DNA of 64,000 nucleotides from Clostridium sp. 1001275B_160808_H3. Its GTDB lineage: Bacteria > Bacillota > Clostridia > Clostridiales > Clostridiaceae. Location: assembly GCF_015550425.1 (NCBI RefSeq), contig NZ_JADNAT010000006.1, forward strand, positions 62,001-126,000. Direction: 5' to 3'. The notes below the pieces were generated by a model. It was given only the letters and a program-made list of their open reading frames with translations. It was not told the origin of the DNA and searched no databases. Shown in pieces: positions 1 through 10,247 of this stretch (positions are counted from its first letter, which is position 1; each line of letters opens with the position of its first letter). Made by a program: the position numbers and the translations under genes.

Positions 1-40
1 CTAATTGATCAATAGTTTCTAATAATGCATCAACTTTCAT
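1..40 (-). CDS. rimP: Probable RimP ribosome maturation factor, first 13 codons (partial)
   Basis: The sequence shows an ATG at 40-38 on the minus strand, preceded by a strong AGGAGG ribosome binding site (about 46-51), opening a frame that reads MKVDALLETIDQL and runs off the window edge. In clostridia and bacilli polC is followed by rimP-nusA, and the upstream leader carries the GC-rich hairpin and terminator often found before rimP. Identity is therefore inferred from position and leader, not from the 13 residues. RimP is a 30S assembly factor. Confidence 0.55.
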   Translation of the reverse strand, partial: MKVDALLETIDQL

Positions 41-106
41 ATTAACCCTCCTTTACTATATTCAGTTTTTAAATTTTAAAGCTTTACTAAATCTTAACTA
101 CTCTAT

Positions 107-131
107 AAAAAAAGCAACTATTTGTAGTTGC
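107..131 (-). terminator. Intrinsic terminator / attenuator in the rimP leader
   Basis: Perfect 7-bp stem GCAACTA/TAGTTGC (114-120 with 125-131) with a 4-nt loop, followed on the minus strand by seven U (113-107). It lies between the upstream leader hairpin and the rimP start, so it can stop transcripts before rimP. Confidence 0.75.
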
Positions 132-144
132 AATTAAATAGAAA

Positions 145-169
145 GAGCGGGCATTTATCACTCCCACTC
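145..169 (-). promoter_or_regulatory. GC-rich leader hairpin upstream of rimP
   Basis: On the minus strand GAGTGGG (169-163) pairs with CCCGCTC (151-145) across an 11-nt loop, allowing one G-U pair. It is unusually GC-rich for this DNA. Its place, just before a terminator and rimP, fits a rimP-nusA leader. The regulatory role is inferred. Confidence 0.5.
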
Positions 170-205
170 ACATTTTCTAGCTATTAGTAAATTACTTCTT
201 TAATT

Positions 206-234
206 ATCCTATCATAATTTCCTAATTAATACAA
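206..234 (-). promoter_or_regulatory. Candidate sigma-A promoter for rimP
   Basis: Minus strand TTGTAT (234-229), 17-nt spacer, TAGGAT (211-206). The -10 box is a weak match. It would start a leader of about 160 nt that contains the GC hairpin and terminator. Confidence 0.3.
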
Positions 235-281
235 GGGGTAGTAATTAAATTGTTACGCTACTTATATTAATTACTTGCCCC
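235..281. repeat. Interrupted inverted repeat after polC
   Basis: GGGGtaGTAATTAA (235-248) is complementary to TTAATTACttgCCCC (267-281), with an 18-nt loop. It follows the polC stop (306). There is no clear U-run on the minus side, so it is at best a weak polC terminator; its arm also touches the candidate rimP promoter. Confidence 0.5.
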
Positions 282-305
282 ATATATATTATTTTTATAC
301 TTAAT

Positions 306-3300
306 TTAAAACAAGGATAACTGATTCGTTTCTGACATTCCTTCAAGGCACCCATGATTACTCAATGTTTCTATTACAGTTTTTGAAACTTTTGATCTTA
401 CTCTTAAATCCTCTTTAGATATAAATTCGCCTTCTTTTCTAGCTTCTACTATACTTTTTGCTGCGTTATCTCCAACTCCTTGAAGCGCACTTATAGGAGG
501 TCTTATTCCATCCTTCTCAATTGTAAACTTTGTTGCTTCTGATATATATAAATCTACCTTTAAGAATTTGAGTCCTCTTGCATAAAGTTCATAGGAAAGT
601 TCTAAAACAGTAATTAATCCCTTATCTTTTGCTGTAACTTTATTTCCTAGTTCGTAAAGTTCATCTAATTTTGCTTTTATTGCTCCTGGTCCTTTACAAA
701 TAAGGTCTGCATCAAAATCATCTGCTCTTACAGTAAAATATGTTGCATAATATGCTTCAGGATAATATACCTTAAAGTAAGCTATCCTTACAGCCATCAT
801 TACATAAGCAACAGCATGCCCTTTAGGGAACATGTATTTTATTCTTTTACATGACTCTATATACCAATCAGGAACATTATTTTCCTTCATTGTTTTTTCA
901 AATTCTTCTGTAAGTCCCTTACCTTTTCTTACACTTTCCATTATGGTAAACGCCATCTTAGGAGGTACTCCAGCATACATTAGATAAACCATGATATCAT
1001 CTCTTGTAGATATACAGTCTTTAAGTGTAGTATATCCTTCTTTTATAAAGTACTGTGCATTGTTAAGCCATACATCTGTACCATGTGAAAGACCAGATAT
1101 TCTAACTAAATCTGCGAAACTTTTGGGTTGAGTATCTACAAGCATTCCTCTAACAAATTTTGTACCAAATTCCGGAAGTCCATAACTACCAACTTCACAC
1201 CCTAGTTCTTCCTTAGTTACTCCTAGTGCTTCTGGTGAAGTAAATAAAGAAATAACTTTTTTATCATTTAAAGGTATTGTCTTAGGGTCTACTCCTGTTA
1301 AATCTTGAAGCATTCTTATCATAGTTGGATCGTCGTGTCCAAGTATATCAAGCTTAAGTAATCTTCCTGATATAGAGTGATAATCAAAATGAGTTGTTGT
1401 AACATCTGATGTTGGATCATCAGCAGGACGTTGTATTGGTGTGAAATTATAAATTTCATTATCACTTGGAACAACCATAATACCACCTGGATGCTGTCCT
1501 GTTGTTCTTTTTATTCCTGTGCAACCAATAGTTAATCTTTCAATTTCAGCACTTGATGCTCTAAGCCCTCTTTCATCTAAATATTTTCTTACATATCCAT
1601 ATGCTGTTTTTTCAGCAACAGTACCTATTGTTCCTGCTTTAAATACGTATCCTTTACCAAACAAAACTTCTGTATATTTATGAATTTCTCCTTGGTTATC
1701 ACCTGAAAAGTTAAGATCTATATCAGGTTCCTTATCACCTTCAAATCCTAGGAAAGTTTCAAACGGTATATCATGACCATCTTTTATATATTTAGCTCCA
1801 CATTTCGGACAATCCTTATCTTCTAAATCAGCACCTGAGCTTACAGAACCATCTAAGAAGAACTCCGAATTTTTACAGTTAGGGCAAACGTAATGTGGAG
1901 GTAACCCATTAACCTCTGTTATATTTGACATTGTTGCAACAAAAGATGATCCAACAGATCCTCTTGATCCAACTAAGTAACCATCTGCTAGTGATTTTGC
2001 AACTAGTTTTTGGGCAATCAAATATAACACAGCATACCCATTATTTATAATTGAGTTTAATTCCTTATCTAATCTTTTTTGAACTATTTCGGGCAGTGGA
2101 TCTCCATAAATTGAATGTACCTTTTTCATAGTCATTTCTCTAATTTCATCATCTGCACCTTCTATTTTAGGTGGATATGTTTCATCTGGTATTGGCTTTA
2201 AAACATCTATAGAATCTGCTATTTCTCCTGGATTAGTTATTACAACTTCTTTTGCAACATCTACTCCTAAATAAGAAAACTCTTTTAACATTTCTTCAGT
2301 AGTTTTTAAATATAAAGGGGGCTGTTTTTCTGAATCTGAGAAACCTTGCCCTGCCATTATTATTCTTCTAAAAACCTCATCTTGTGGATCTAAAAAGTGT
2401 ACATCTCCTGTTGCTACTACTGGTTTATTAAGTTCTTTACCTAAATTATATATCTTAGTATTTAAACTTCTAAGTTCGTTTTCATCTTTTACATTTCCTT
2501 TATTTATAAGATATTCATTATTCCCTATAGGCTGGATTTCTAAATAATCATAAAATCCCATGATTTCTTTTAGTTCTTCATCTGACTTTCCATCTAAAAC
2601 AGCTCTATATACTTCTCCAGCTTCACAAGCCGAACCAATAATTAGCCCTTCTCTCATTTCCATAAGCTTACTTTTTCTAACCCTTGGATTCTTATGAAAA
2701 TTATCTATATGAGCTTCAGATACTAATTTATATAAGTTCTTCATACCTGCTTGAGTCTTTGCAAAAATTATTATATGATATGTCTTTTCCTTTTTAATAT
2801 CCATTTTTTCAAGGAATTCCCTATTTAAATCATTAAGACTATTCATATTTAATTCTTCTACCATCTTTTTGATAGATATCAAGAAAATTTCTGCAGTTGC
2901 CTTTGCATCATCAACTGCTCTATGATGATTTTCAAGTGAAACTCCAAGATGTTTAGCTACTAAATTTAATTTTACTCTTTTTAATTCAGGATATAAAAAT
3001 CTTGCAAGAGGAACTGTATCTACTATAGTTGAATTAAATTCAAGACCTAAGTCATTACAATTCTTTTTTATAAATCCTGTATCAAATGCTGCGTTATGAG
3101 CTACCACTGCACAATCATCTATAAACTCCATAAATTTAGGTAAAACAGCTTCTATAGGATCTGCATCTTGAACCATTTCATCAGTTATTCCAGTAAGTTC
3201 CGTTATCTTATAAGGAATTCTACATTTAGGATATACAAATTCACTAAATGTATCTATTACTTCTCTTCCCTTAATCTTCACAGCTCCTATTTCTATTATC

Positions 3301-4634
3301 TTATCATTTTTAGCTGAAAATCCTGTAGTTTCTATATCAAATACTATAAAAGTATCATCAAAGCTTTGCCCCATATCATTTAATGCTATAGGTATTCCAT
3401 CATTAACTAAATATCCTTCTACTCCATATAGCACCTTAATTTTATTCTTTTTAGCTGCAATTTGAGCATCTGGAAAAGCTTGAACAACACCATGATCTGT
3501 TATTGCGATAGCTTTATGACCCCATTTTGCTGCTCTTTCTATTATTTTAGTAGCTGACACAACGCCATCCATAGCACTCATGGTTGTATGACAATGAAGC
3601 TCAACTCTTTTTTCTTCAGCTCCATCCATTCTTTCTATCTTACTCATTCTTAAGATATCTCTTCCCATTATTACTACTTCTCTAGCATATGTATCGTAAA
3701 TTGCTTCTCCTCTCACTTTACAGTATAAGCCTTTTTTAACATTCTCTAATACTTCTTCAGTTTCTTGTGGCTTTAAAAAGCATTTTACAGTTATTGAACT
3801 TGTATAGTCTGTAATAAAGAAAGTTAATATAATTTTACCTGTTTTAGTTTCAACTATATCTGTTTTAAATACTTCCCCTATAACAGCAACAACACCTGAA
3901 GTTTCATCAATTTCCTTAATTGGTATAGCTTCTTGACTTATACCTCTTCCTAAAATGCTATTTTCACTTTTAGGCTCTCTTTTGAATTCTCTTTTTTCAT
4001 ATGGTTTCTTAGCCTTAGCATTTTGTTTTTCTTCACTTGGATTACTTGTAGACTGCACTGAAATATTTCTTCCACTGAAGATTTCTTTTAAAACTTCTTT
4101 TTCTTTTTCAAGTTTTTCAGTATAGTTACTTTCTACTTCCAAGCTACTATCATACTCTAAAGTTATTTTAGATTTTATTCCAAATATACTTTCTATCTTT
4201 AATGCTATTTGCTTTGGAATATCTTTTGTATTTAGATGCTCATTTATTTTCTCATATCCACTAGCTATATTTATAGTATTACCATTAACACTCTTCTTTC
4301 CTTTAATAAGTACTGATTTAGATAAAGGTGCTTTTTTCATTACATCTTCTGTAACTTCAAGCCAATGTTTTTCTACTATCTCATTTAGTGTTAAGTTTGA
4401 TATATCCCTATAAAATAAGACTTCTATATTTATATCAATTCCTAATGTTTTCTTAATTGCCCTTTTAACTTCATCTTCTTCTTGATTATTTAAACCATCT
4501 TTTCCACGTAATACAACTTTTAGAAGATTGCTTTTCTTTAAAAACTGAAACTTTATTATATTTATTCCTTTATCTTCTAATGATTCATTCTTATTTATTT
4601 CTTTCTTTATAAGTTTTAAAGCATCTTCACTCAA
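306..4634 (-). CDS. polC: DNA polymerase III PolC-type alpha subunit (replicative, with 3'-5' exonuclease)
   Basis: Replicative DNA polymerase of Firmicutes. Visible in order: variable N-terminal region, OB fold (about residues 245-330), PHP domain start ([13 protein letters not shown]), an inserted proofreading exonuclease (FDIETTGFS near residue 430), the rest of PHP, a four-cysteine zinc site (CPNC...CPKC), the polymerase core with [10 protein letters not shown], and a C-terminal helix-hairpin-helix region. I chose the TTG at 4634, which has AGGAGG nine bases upstream; the ATG at 4682 in the same frame has no ribosome binding site. From TTG the protein is 1442 residues, normal for PolC. 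It is the last gene after dxr-rseP-ispG. Confidence 0.97.
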   Translation of the reverse strand: MSEDALKLIKKEINKNESLEDKGINIIKFQFLKKSNLLKVVLRGKDGLNNQEEDEVKRAIKKTLGIDINIEVLFYRDISNLTLNEIVEKHWLEVTEDVMKKAPLSKSVLIKGKKSVNGNTINIASGYEKINEHLNTKDIPKQIALKIESIFGIKSKITLEYDSSLEVESNYTEKLEKEKEVLKEIFSGRNISVQSTSNPSEEKQNAKAKKPYEKREFKREPKSENSILGRGISQEAIPIKEIDETSGVVAVIGEVFKTDIVETKTGKIILTFFITDYTSSITVKCFLKPQETEEVLENVKKGLYCKVRGEAIYDTYAREVVIMGRDILRMSKIERMDGAEEKRVELHCHTTMSAMDGVVSATKIIERAAKWGHKAIAITDHGVVQAFPDAQIAAKKNKIKVLYGVEGYLVNDGIPIALNDMGQSFDDTFIVFDIETTGFSAKNDKIIEIGAVKIKGREVIDTFSEFVYPKCRIPYKITELTGITDEMVQDADPIEAVLPKFMEFIDDCAVVAHNAAFDTGFIKKNCNDLGLEFNSTIVDTVPLARFLYPELKRVKLNLVAKHLGVSLENHHRAVDDAKATAEIFLISIKKMVEELNMNSLNDLNREFLEKMDIKKEKTYHIIIFAKTQAGMKNLYKLVSEAHIDNFHKNPRVRKSKLMEMREGLIIGSACEAGEVYRAVLDGKSDEELKEIMGFYDYLEIQPIGNNEYLINKGNVKDENELRSLNTKIYNLGKELNKPVVATGDVHFLDPQDEVFRRIIMAGQGFSDSEKQPPLYLKTTEEMLKEFSYLGVDVAKEVVITNPGEIADSIDVLKPIPDETYPPKIEGADDEIREMTMKKVHSIYGDPLPEIVQKRLDKELNSIINNGYAVLYLIAQKLVAKSLADGYLVGSRGSVGSSFVATMSNITEVNGLPPHYVCPNCKNSEFFLDGSVSSGADLEDKDCPKCGAKYIKDGHDIPFETFLGFEGDKEPDIDLNFSGDNQGEIHKYTEVLFGKGYVFKAGTIGTVAEKTAYGYVRKYLDERGLRASSAEIERLTIGCTGIKRTTGQHPGGIMVVPSDNEIYNFTPIQRPADDPTSDVTTTHFDYHSISGRLLKLDILGHDDPTMIRMLQDLTGVDPKTIPLNDKKVISLFTSPEALGVTKEELGCEVGSYGLPEFGTKFVRGMLVDTQPKSFADLVRISGLSHGTDVWLNNAQYFIKEGYTTLKDCISTRDDIMVYLMYAGVPPKMAFTIMESVRKGKGLTEEFEKTMKENNVPDWYIESCKRIKYMFPKGHAVAYVMMAVRIAYFKVYYPEAYYATYFTVRADDFDADLICKGPGAIKAKLDELYELGNKVTAKDKGLITVLELSYELYARGLKFLKVDLYISEATKFTIEKDGIRPPISALQGVGDNAAKSIVEARKEGEFISKEDLRVRSKVSKTVIETLSNHGCLEGMSETNQLSLF

Positions 4635-4750
4635 ATAAATAACACCTCCTGTATACTTGATCATATCTAATTGATAATGCATAGTTTAATATTTTATGAA
4701 GTGTTGAGTAAAATATTTATTAATATTTGGCAAATAATAATTAACGAAAT

Positions 4751-4816
4751 AATTGACAATGTAAAATGTCAATTAAGTATTTATCCAACTTAATTTTTCA
4801 TTATTCATTGTCAATT
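4751..4816. repeat. AATTGACAATG inverted repeats between ispG and polC
   Basis: AATTGACAATG (4751-4761) has a perfect 11-nt reverse complement at 4806-4816 and a shorter one at 4767-4774, so two alternative hairpins are possible. Neither ends in a U-run. Function unknown. Confidence 0.6.
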
Positions 4817-4823
4817 ATTTTAA

Positions 4824-5873
4824 TTACATATTTTCTATTTCTTTCATTAACTCTTCAATTAAATCTTCTTCTTTTACTTTTTTAACAATTATACCTTTTT
4901 TAAAGATTAAACCTTCTCCTCTACCACCGGCAATTCCAATGTCTGCTTCTCTTGCTTCTCCTGGTCCATTAACAGCACAGCCCATTACAGCAACCTTAAT
5001 ATTTTTGTTTATACTTTCTAATTTTTTTTCAACTTCTTGTGCTATTTTAATAAGGTTAATTTGAGTTCTGCCGCAAGTAGGACAAGATATAAATTGTAAT
5101 CCGCTTTCTCTTAATTTTAAGGCTTTTAATATTTCCTTAGCAACCTTTATTTCTTCAATCGGATCACTAGTTAAAGATACTCTAACAGTATCGCCTATAC
5201 CTTCTGCTAAAAGTGTACCAAGTCCAATACTTGATTTTATTGTTCCCCTAAAAGGTGTTCCTGATTCAGTTACACCTAAATGAAGAGGATAATTGCAACT
5301 TTGACTCATCAATCTATATGCTTCTATCATCATTACAACATCAGATGATTTTATTGAAATAACTATATCATAAAAGTCTAATTCTTCTAGTATTTTAACA
5401 TGTCTTAAAGCTGATTCAACTAACCCCTTTGCAGTTGGCTTTCCATCTCTTTCTAAAATATCTTTTTCTAAAGACCCTGAGTTTACGCCAATTCTAATTG
5501 GTAAGTTTTTAGCCTTTGCTGCTTCTGCAACTATTTTAACTTTTTCTATACTTCCAATATTACCTGGATTTATTCTTAAAGCAGATACTCCATTTTCGAT
5601 AGCTGCTAAAGCTAATTTATAATCAAAATGTATATCTGCAACTACAGGAATTGGTGAACCTTGGCATATTTCCTTTAATGCCTCTGCCGCCTTCATATCA
5701 GGAACTGCACATCTTATTATTTCACATCCTGCTTTATATAAAGTATTTATTTGTTCTAATGTAGCTTCTACATCTCTTGTATCTGTATTTGTCATTGATT
5801 GAATAGATACAGGAGCATCTCCTCCTATATAACAACTTCCAACCTTAACTTTTCTTGTTTGTTTTCTTTCCAT
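4824..5873 (-). CDS. ispG: 4-hydroxy-3-methylbut-2-enyl diphosphate synthase (flavodoxin)
   Basis: IspG/GcpE converts methylerythritol cyclodiphosphate to HMBPP, the next-to-last step of the MEP isoprenoid pathway, using a [4Fe-4S] cluster. The N-terminal TIM barrel begins with [20 protein letters not shown]. Cluster ligands are visible as CPTCGR (about residues 264-267) and CAVNGPGE (about 299). Length 349 fits the bacterial short form. It lies 13 bp after rseP, and with dxr two genes upstream it puts two MEP steps in one transcript. Confidence 0.97.
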   Translation of the reverse strand: MERKQTRKVKVGSCYIGGDAPVSIQSMTNTDTRDVEATLEQINTLYKAGCEIIRCAVPDMKAAEALKEICQGSPIPVVADIHFDYKLALAAIENGVSALRINPGNIGSIEKVKIVAEAAKAKNLPIRIGVNSGSLEKDILERDGKPTAKGLVESALRHVKILEELDFYDIVISIKSSDVVMMIEAYRLMSQSCNYPLHLGVTESGTPFRGTIKSSIGLGTLLAEGIGDTVRVSLTSDPIEEIKVAKEILKALKLRESGLQFISCPTCGRTQINLIKIAQEVEKKLESINKNIKVAVMGCAVNGPGEAREADIGIAGGRGEGLIFKKGIIVKKVKEEDLIEELMKEIENM

Positions 5874-5886
5874 TTTATTTCCTCTC

Positions 5887-6906
5887 CTAAAGTTGTATAG
5901 GGAATAATATATCTTTTATTGTAACTATAATCATAAGCCCAAAAAGTAACATTATTCCAACATAGTTCATTGCCCCAACTAATTTATCTGGTACTTTTCT
6001 TCTTGTAATAAGCTCTATTAATAATATTACAGTCCACCCACCATCTAAGGCTGGGAATGGTAACATGTTAAATACAGCTAAATTTATGCTTATAAAGGCT
6101 ACAAAATACATAAGATTCCATATACCATTTTTTGCGGCCTCACTAGACATTCTGATAATAGATACCGGTCCCCCTACATCTGTTTTAAAATTAACTTCAC
6201 CCATAATCATCATCTTTAAACTTTTATAAGTTTGACTAATTACTGATAATGTTTCTTTGAAGCTTTGGTTAAAACTTTGTACAATACCAGGGTTATCTAC
6301 TCTTTCGAATCCAAAGCCTATCATGTATCTTTCCCTTCCATTTTCCTCTGTCAACTTTGGAGTAACAGTAACTTCCTTCTTCTCCCCATTTCTTTCAATT
6401 AAAAAGTTAATTGGATTATTTTTTGCAAGACTTATACCTATAGTTAAATCATCTGCTGAAAATACTCTACTTCCATTAACCTTTACGAAAGTATCGCCTT
6501 CTTGTAATCCAGCTTCCATTGCTGGCATATTTTCAATTAAGCTATTTACCTTAGGTAAACTATATCCAAACTTATTTAAAAATACTGTAAATATAATTAT
6601 AGCAAATAAGAAATTCATAGTTGCTCCAGCTATAATAACACTTATTCTTCTAAGAGGCGATTTCGAAGAAAAGCTCCTTTCATCTTGAACCTCTTCTTCT
6701 TCTCCCATCATTTTAACATATCCTCCAATAGGAAACAAACCTATTGAATATTTTGTTTCTTTTCCTTGAGTTGAAAGTATTTTAGGTCCCATTCCAATAG
6801 CAAATTCCTCAACCTTTATTCCATTTACCTTTGCCATTACAAAATGACCAAGTTCATGGACTATTATAAGTAAACTAAATCCCAATAACGCATAGATTAT
6901 ATACAA
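5887..6906 (-). CDS. rseP: Site-2 intramembrane metalloprotease RseP/RasP
   Basis: Membrane zinc protease that cuts transmembrane anti-sigma factors and remnant signal peptides. The N-terminal helix carries HELGH (about residues 18-22), a PDZ domain spans about 110-190, and the C-terminal membrane part holds ALDGGW, the third zinc-ligand motif. Start is TTG at 6906, nine bases after AGGAGG. Length 339 fits the family. It sits 13 bp downstream of dxr and 13 bp upstream of ispG. Its substrates cannot be told from this window. Confidence 0.95.
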   Translation of the reverse strand: MYIIYALLGFSLLIIVHELGHFVMAKVNGIKVEEFAIGMGPKILSTQGKETKYSIGLFPIGGYVKMMGEEEEVQDERSFSSKSPLRRISVIIAGATMNFLFAIIIFTVFLNKFGYSLPKVNSLIENMPAMEAGLQEGDTFVKVNGSRVFSADDLTIGISLAKNNPINFLIERNGEKKEVTVTPKLTEENGRERYMIGFGFERVDNPGIVQSFNQSFKETLSVISQTYKSLKMMIMGEVNFKTDVGGPVSIIRMSSEAAKNGIWNLMYFVAFISINLAVFNMLPFPALDGGWTVILLIELITRRKVPDKLVGAMNYVGIMLLFGLMIIVTIKDILFPIQL

Positions 6907-6919
6907 TATATTTCTCCTC

Positions 6920-8080
6920 CTAATTCCATCTTACCCTTATATATTCTCTTACTTTCTTATCTAATTCAATTACATTTTCTAAATTAACTTCCTTTGATTT
7001 TTCTTCTTTAAAATGTTCTAAAGCCTCTTCTATGATTTCTGAAACTTGTAAAAACTTTATCTTTTCTTCTAAAAGTAAAGATACCGCTTCTTCATTAGCA
7101 CCATTTAATATACATGGAGCTAACCCTCCTTCTTTTCCAGCTTTATAAGCAAGCTTTAAACACTTGAAAGTTTCTAAGTCAGGTTTTTCAAAAGTTAATG
7201 CTCCAATTTCATAAAAATTAAGTTTTTTTGCTATAGCATGTTTTCTTTCTTTTTTATTAATTGCATATTGTATAGGTAACTTCATATCCGTTGAACCTAA
7301 CTGAGCAATAACACTTGCATCATTATACTCTACCATTGAATGAATTATGCTTTGAGGGTGCACTACTACTTCTATATTTTCATATGAACAATTAAACAAA
7401 AAATGTGCTTCAATAACTTCAAGTCCTTTATTCATAAGTGTTGCTGAATCTATAGATATTTTTTGCCCCATATTCCATTTTGGATGTTTTAATGCATCAT
7501 TTACCGTCACACTTTTTAAGTATTCATTATCTTTTCCTCTAAATGGTCCCCCTGAAGCTGTTAAAATAATTTTACTTACATCATTTTCAGTATACCCATT
7601 TAAAGCTTGGAATATAGCACTATGTTCCGAATCTACTGGTAGTATATCTACTCCCATTTCTTTTGCTTTTTTCATAACTAACTCGCCAGCTACAACTAAA
7701 GTTTCCTTATTAGCTAATGCTATATCTTTTTTTGCTTCAATAGCTTTTATAGTTGGTCTTAATCCAATCATACCCACTACTGAAGTTAAAACCATATCTA
7801 TTTCTTCCAATGTAGCTATTTTTTCAAGACCTTCTATTCCTGAATAGACTTCTATCTTCAAATTGTTATCTAAACAATAACGTTTAATAACTTTTGAACT
7901 TTCCTCATCCATCATAGCCACATACTTAGGATTAAATTCATTTATTATTTCCTTAATCTTTTCAACAGATGAATTAGCACTTACACCTATAAGCTTAATT
8001 TCATTATTTGAACTTCTTATTACATCTAAAGTTTGAGTACCTATTGAGCCTGTAGCCCCTAAAATCGAAATGTTTTTCAT
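6920..8080 (-). CDS. dxr: 1-deoxy-D-xylulose 5-phosphate reductoisomerase
   Basis: Dxr (IspC) makes 2-C-methyl-D-erythritol 4-phosphate from DXP using NADPH, the committed MEP step. The N-terminal Rossmann motif is ILGATGSIGTQTLD. Metal and substrate region: LPVDSEHSAIFQ (about residues 147-158), then TASGGPFRG, and LEVIEAHFLF. Length 386 is typical. Ribosome binding site GGAGGT precedes the ATG. It follows the AI-2E-type membrane gene by 23 bp and precedes rseP. Confidence 0.97.
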   Translation of the reverse strand: MKNISILGATGSIGTQTLDVIRSSNNEIKLIGVSANSSVEKIKEIINEFNPKYVAMMDEESSKVIKRYCLDNNLKIEVYSGIEGLEKIATLEEIDMVLTSVVGMIGLRPTIKAIEAKKDIALANKETLVVAGELVMKKAKEMGVDILPVDSEHSAIFQALNGYTENDVSKIILTASGGPFRGKDNEYLKSVTVNDALKHPKWNMGQKISIDSATLMNKGLEVIEAHFLFNCSYENIEVVVHPQSIIHSMVEYNDASVIAQLGSTDMKLPIQYAINKKERKHAIAKKLNFYEIGALTFEKPDLETFKCLKLAYKAGKEGGLAPCILNGANEEAVSLLLEEKIKFLQVSEIIEEALEHFKEEKSKEVNLENVIELDKKVREYIRVRWN

Positions 8081-8103
8081 ACTTACCTCCTCGAATTCAG
8101 TAT

Positions 8104-9060
8104 TTAACTACTGTATATCATATCTTTTGCAATTATACTGTAAATTGGACCTGCAATTATACCAATAAATCCAAACATTTTTACCCCTACATAAATCGAT
8201 ACTATTACTATTAATGGATGAATTTCTAATTTGCTACTTAGAAATTTTGCCTCTAATATTTCCCTAACAAACCGTTCTAACAAATATAATGAAATTAATC
8301 CAATTATTAATAAATACCTCTTCATTATAATATTGTATATTATAATTGGTATAAAAACAATTGTTGTTCCAACAAAAGGAAGTATATCTAAAATTGCACA
8401 TAGACTTCCTAAAAAAATACTATTATGTATTCCAAGTATCTTAAATCCTAATGTTATTATAAAAGCACTTAATATTATTAACCTTACTTCTATTTTAAAA
8501 ACTTCTTTTAAATTTTTTATTTTCTCCATGAAATTATTTATAACTTCATTTGGAAATATGTTTTTTAATAAATCATAAATTTTACTCTTATCAACTAATA
8601 TAAAATAATCTATAATATTAGCTAAAAAGTATGCTATAACTCCATCTCCAGTTACTATTGCACCTTGCATTATCATATTACTACTAAAGAAACCACTTAA
8701 AGTTTGTAGCATTTTATTCAAGTCAAAATTCAAAAGTATTTTCATATTTTTAATAAATGCATCTACTTCTGACATATTATTTCTATAAAACTTATAAAAT
8801 AAACTTAAAATTGTATTTCCAAAATAAAATATTATAACAAACATAAAAATATTTATTATAAGTAAACTTAAGATTGCACACATAGATTTCGGTAAGTTAG
8901 TTTTTATAAAAAATTTATATAATGGCTGAGTTATTAAAATCATTATAACAACAATAATAAAAGGTTGAAAATAGTTTTTTATTAATAATGTAATTAACGA
9001 AATAATAATAAATGCAATTACTAAATTTATTATTTTACTATAAGTATCGTATAATTTCAT
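8104..9060 (-). CDS. AI-2E family (PF01594-like) membrane protein
   Basis: A 318-residue integral membrane protein, very rich in Ile and Leu, with several hydrophobic segments. The C-terminal part, including KLEIHPLIVIVSIYVGVKM followed by a GIIAGPI turn, has the pattern of the AI-2E/YtvI/PerM family, whose members export small molecules or ions; the substrate here is unknown. Start: a TTG at 9111 is in frame, but the ATG at 9060 has AAGGAG six bases upstream and is preferred. The gene stands between cdsA and dxr, with a terminator and long AT-rich spacer upstream, so it probably has its own promoter and drives dxr-rseP-ispG-polC. Confidence 0.75.
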   Translation of the reverse strand: MKLYDTYSKIINLVIAFIIISLITLLIKNYFQPFIIVVIMILITQPLYKFFIKTNLPKSMCAILSLLIINIFMFVIIFYFGNTILSLFYKFYRNNMSEVDAFIKNMKILLNFDLNKMLQTLSGFFSSNMIMQGAIVTGDGVIAYFLANIIDYFILVDKSKIYDLLKNIFPNEVINNFMEKIKNLKEVFKIEVRLIILSAFIITLGFKILGIHNSIFLGSLCAILDILPFVGTTIVFIPIIIYNIIMKRYLLIIGLISLYLLERFVREILEAKFLSSKLEIHPLIVIVSIYVGVKMFGFIGIIAGPIYSIIAKDMIYSS

Positions 9061-9218
9061 AATATTGCTCCTTAACATATCATATATAGGTTGTACTTGA
9101 ATTATATTCAACTTAAATATCCAAATAATTATTAAAAGTATTTAAGTAAACCTAATATTTTTCAACTTATATAAAAAATTTAAATACTATATGTTTTTAA
9201 TCCAATATTTTATTAGGC

Positions 9219-9247
9219 TTAATATATACAAACATTTAATATATCAA
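9219..9247 (-). promoter_or_regulatory. Candidate promoter for the AI-2E gene and dxr-rseP-ispG-polC
   Basis: Minus strand TTGATA (9247-9242), 17-nt spacer, TATTAA (9224-9219). Moderate match in very AT-rich DNA; supported by the need for a promoter after the cdsA terminator. Confidence 0.35.
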
Positions 9248-9351
9248 TACTTTGAATTCATAAATCACTAATCAAAACATACATACTATGATTATATTAA
9301 TCTTGATTCTAATACATACCTTACTATTTAGTAATATAATTTTTTTAATAC

Positions 9352-9381
9352 AAAAAAAGGTAGAGAAGTAATTTCTCTACC
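9352..9381 (-). terminator. Intrinsic terminator after cdsA
   Basis: 9-bp perfect stem GGTAGAGAA/TTCTCTACC (9359-9367 with 9373-9381), 5-nt loop, then seven U on the minus strand (9358-9352). It ends the rpsB-to-cdsA transcription block. Confidence 0.9.
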
Positions 9382-9436
9382 ATCTTTAATTAATAATTTA
9401 TATTTATTAAAAAATTTAATATTATATCATTTAAAT

Positions 9437-10231
9437 CTAAATTCCCACAATAAAAGTTAGGTAATAGAAAACTACAGCTGCATTAAATAATATAGAATCA
9501 AATCTATCTAAAATCCCACCATGTCCAGGTATTAAGTTACTATAATCTTTAATCCCCACATATCTTTTTACAGATGATGCAACTAAATCACCGAATTGAC
9601 CCATTATTCCGCATAATGCACCTATTAAAAAGAAATGAATTATTGAAACCTCTGGAACATAGTTAACAATTATCAACCCATATATTCCACAACCAATAGT
9701 ACTTCCTAAGAATCCCCCAACTGATCCTGCAACTGTCTTTTTAGGGCTAACCTCTGGACAAATCTTTCTTTTTCCTAAATACTTACCTGCATAATATGCA
9801 GTTGTATCAGCAACCCAAGATCCTAAGAAAATTAACCAAACTAAATATTCTCCACCAGTTTTACTATTTACTATAGGAATAAAGCTAAATAGCATACCTA
9901 TATATAAGAAACCTAATAAAGTTATTGAAACATCAATAAATGTATATTTTAAATTTATAATAGGTATAATTAGTAAAACTATAGCTGCAAGAACTATAAT
10001 ATACATAATTTCCTCAAAATTATTTCCTCTTAAATAAAAAATTGCTAAAAGTGCATATCCTACTATAGGTACTGGCTTAAACTTCTTTTCTTTTAATGCT
10101 TTATAAAACTCATATAAACCACATACTGAAATGACTATTGTAAAAGACTTAAGCCAAATTCCACCTAGTAAAATAAACAGTATAAATGGAGCTATCATAG
10201 CCGCTCCCAAATATCTACTATTTAACTTCAT
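9437..10231 (-). CDS. cdsA: Phosphatidate cytidylyltransferase (CDP-diacylglycerol synthase)
   Basis: Makes CDP-diacylglycerol from phosphatidic acid and CTP at the membrane, the entry to phospholipid synthesis. Multiple transmembrane segments are visible, and the C-terminal family signature is clear: SVKRYVGIKDYSNLIPGHGG followed by ILDRFD (about residues 219-245). Length 264 is normal. It lies 16 bp after uppS; the pairing uppS-cdsA is common in bacteria and links lipid carrier and phospholipid synthesis. Confidence 0.97.
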   Translation of the reverse strand: MKLNSRYLGAAMIAPFILFILLGGIWLKSFTIVISVCGLYEFYKALKEKKFKPVPIVGYALLAIFYLRGNNFEEIMYIIVLAAIVLLIIPIINLKYTFIDVSITLLGFLYIGMLFSFIPIVNSKTGGEYLVWLIFLGSWVADTTAYYAGKYLGKRKICPEVSPKKTVAGSVGGFLGSTIGCGIYGLIIVNYVPEVSIIHFFLIGALCGIMGQFGDLVASSVKRYVGIKDYSNLIPGHGGILDRFDSILFNAAVVFYYLTFIVGI

Positions 10232-10247
10232 ATTTCCACCTCAACTA

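Larger units (their letters stand above)
9061..9436. other. AT-rich non-coding spacer upstream of the AI-2E gene
   Basis: This 376-bp stretch holds no convincing ORF. It contains the AI-2E ribosome binding site (9067-9073), a candidate minus-strand promoter (9219-9247) and the cdsA terminator (9352-9381). The rest is plain AT-rich DNA in which I see nothing. Confidence 0.7.

Noticed and set aside
9112..9350. Possible coding region in the long spacer
   Set aside because: Stop codons in all frames at short intervals and no ribosome binding site; only a promoter candidate remains.
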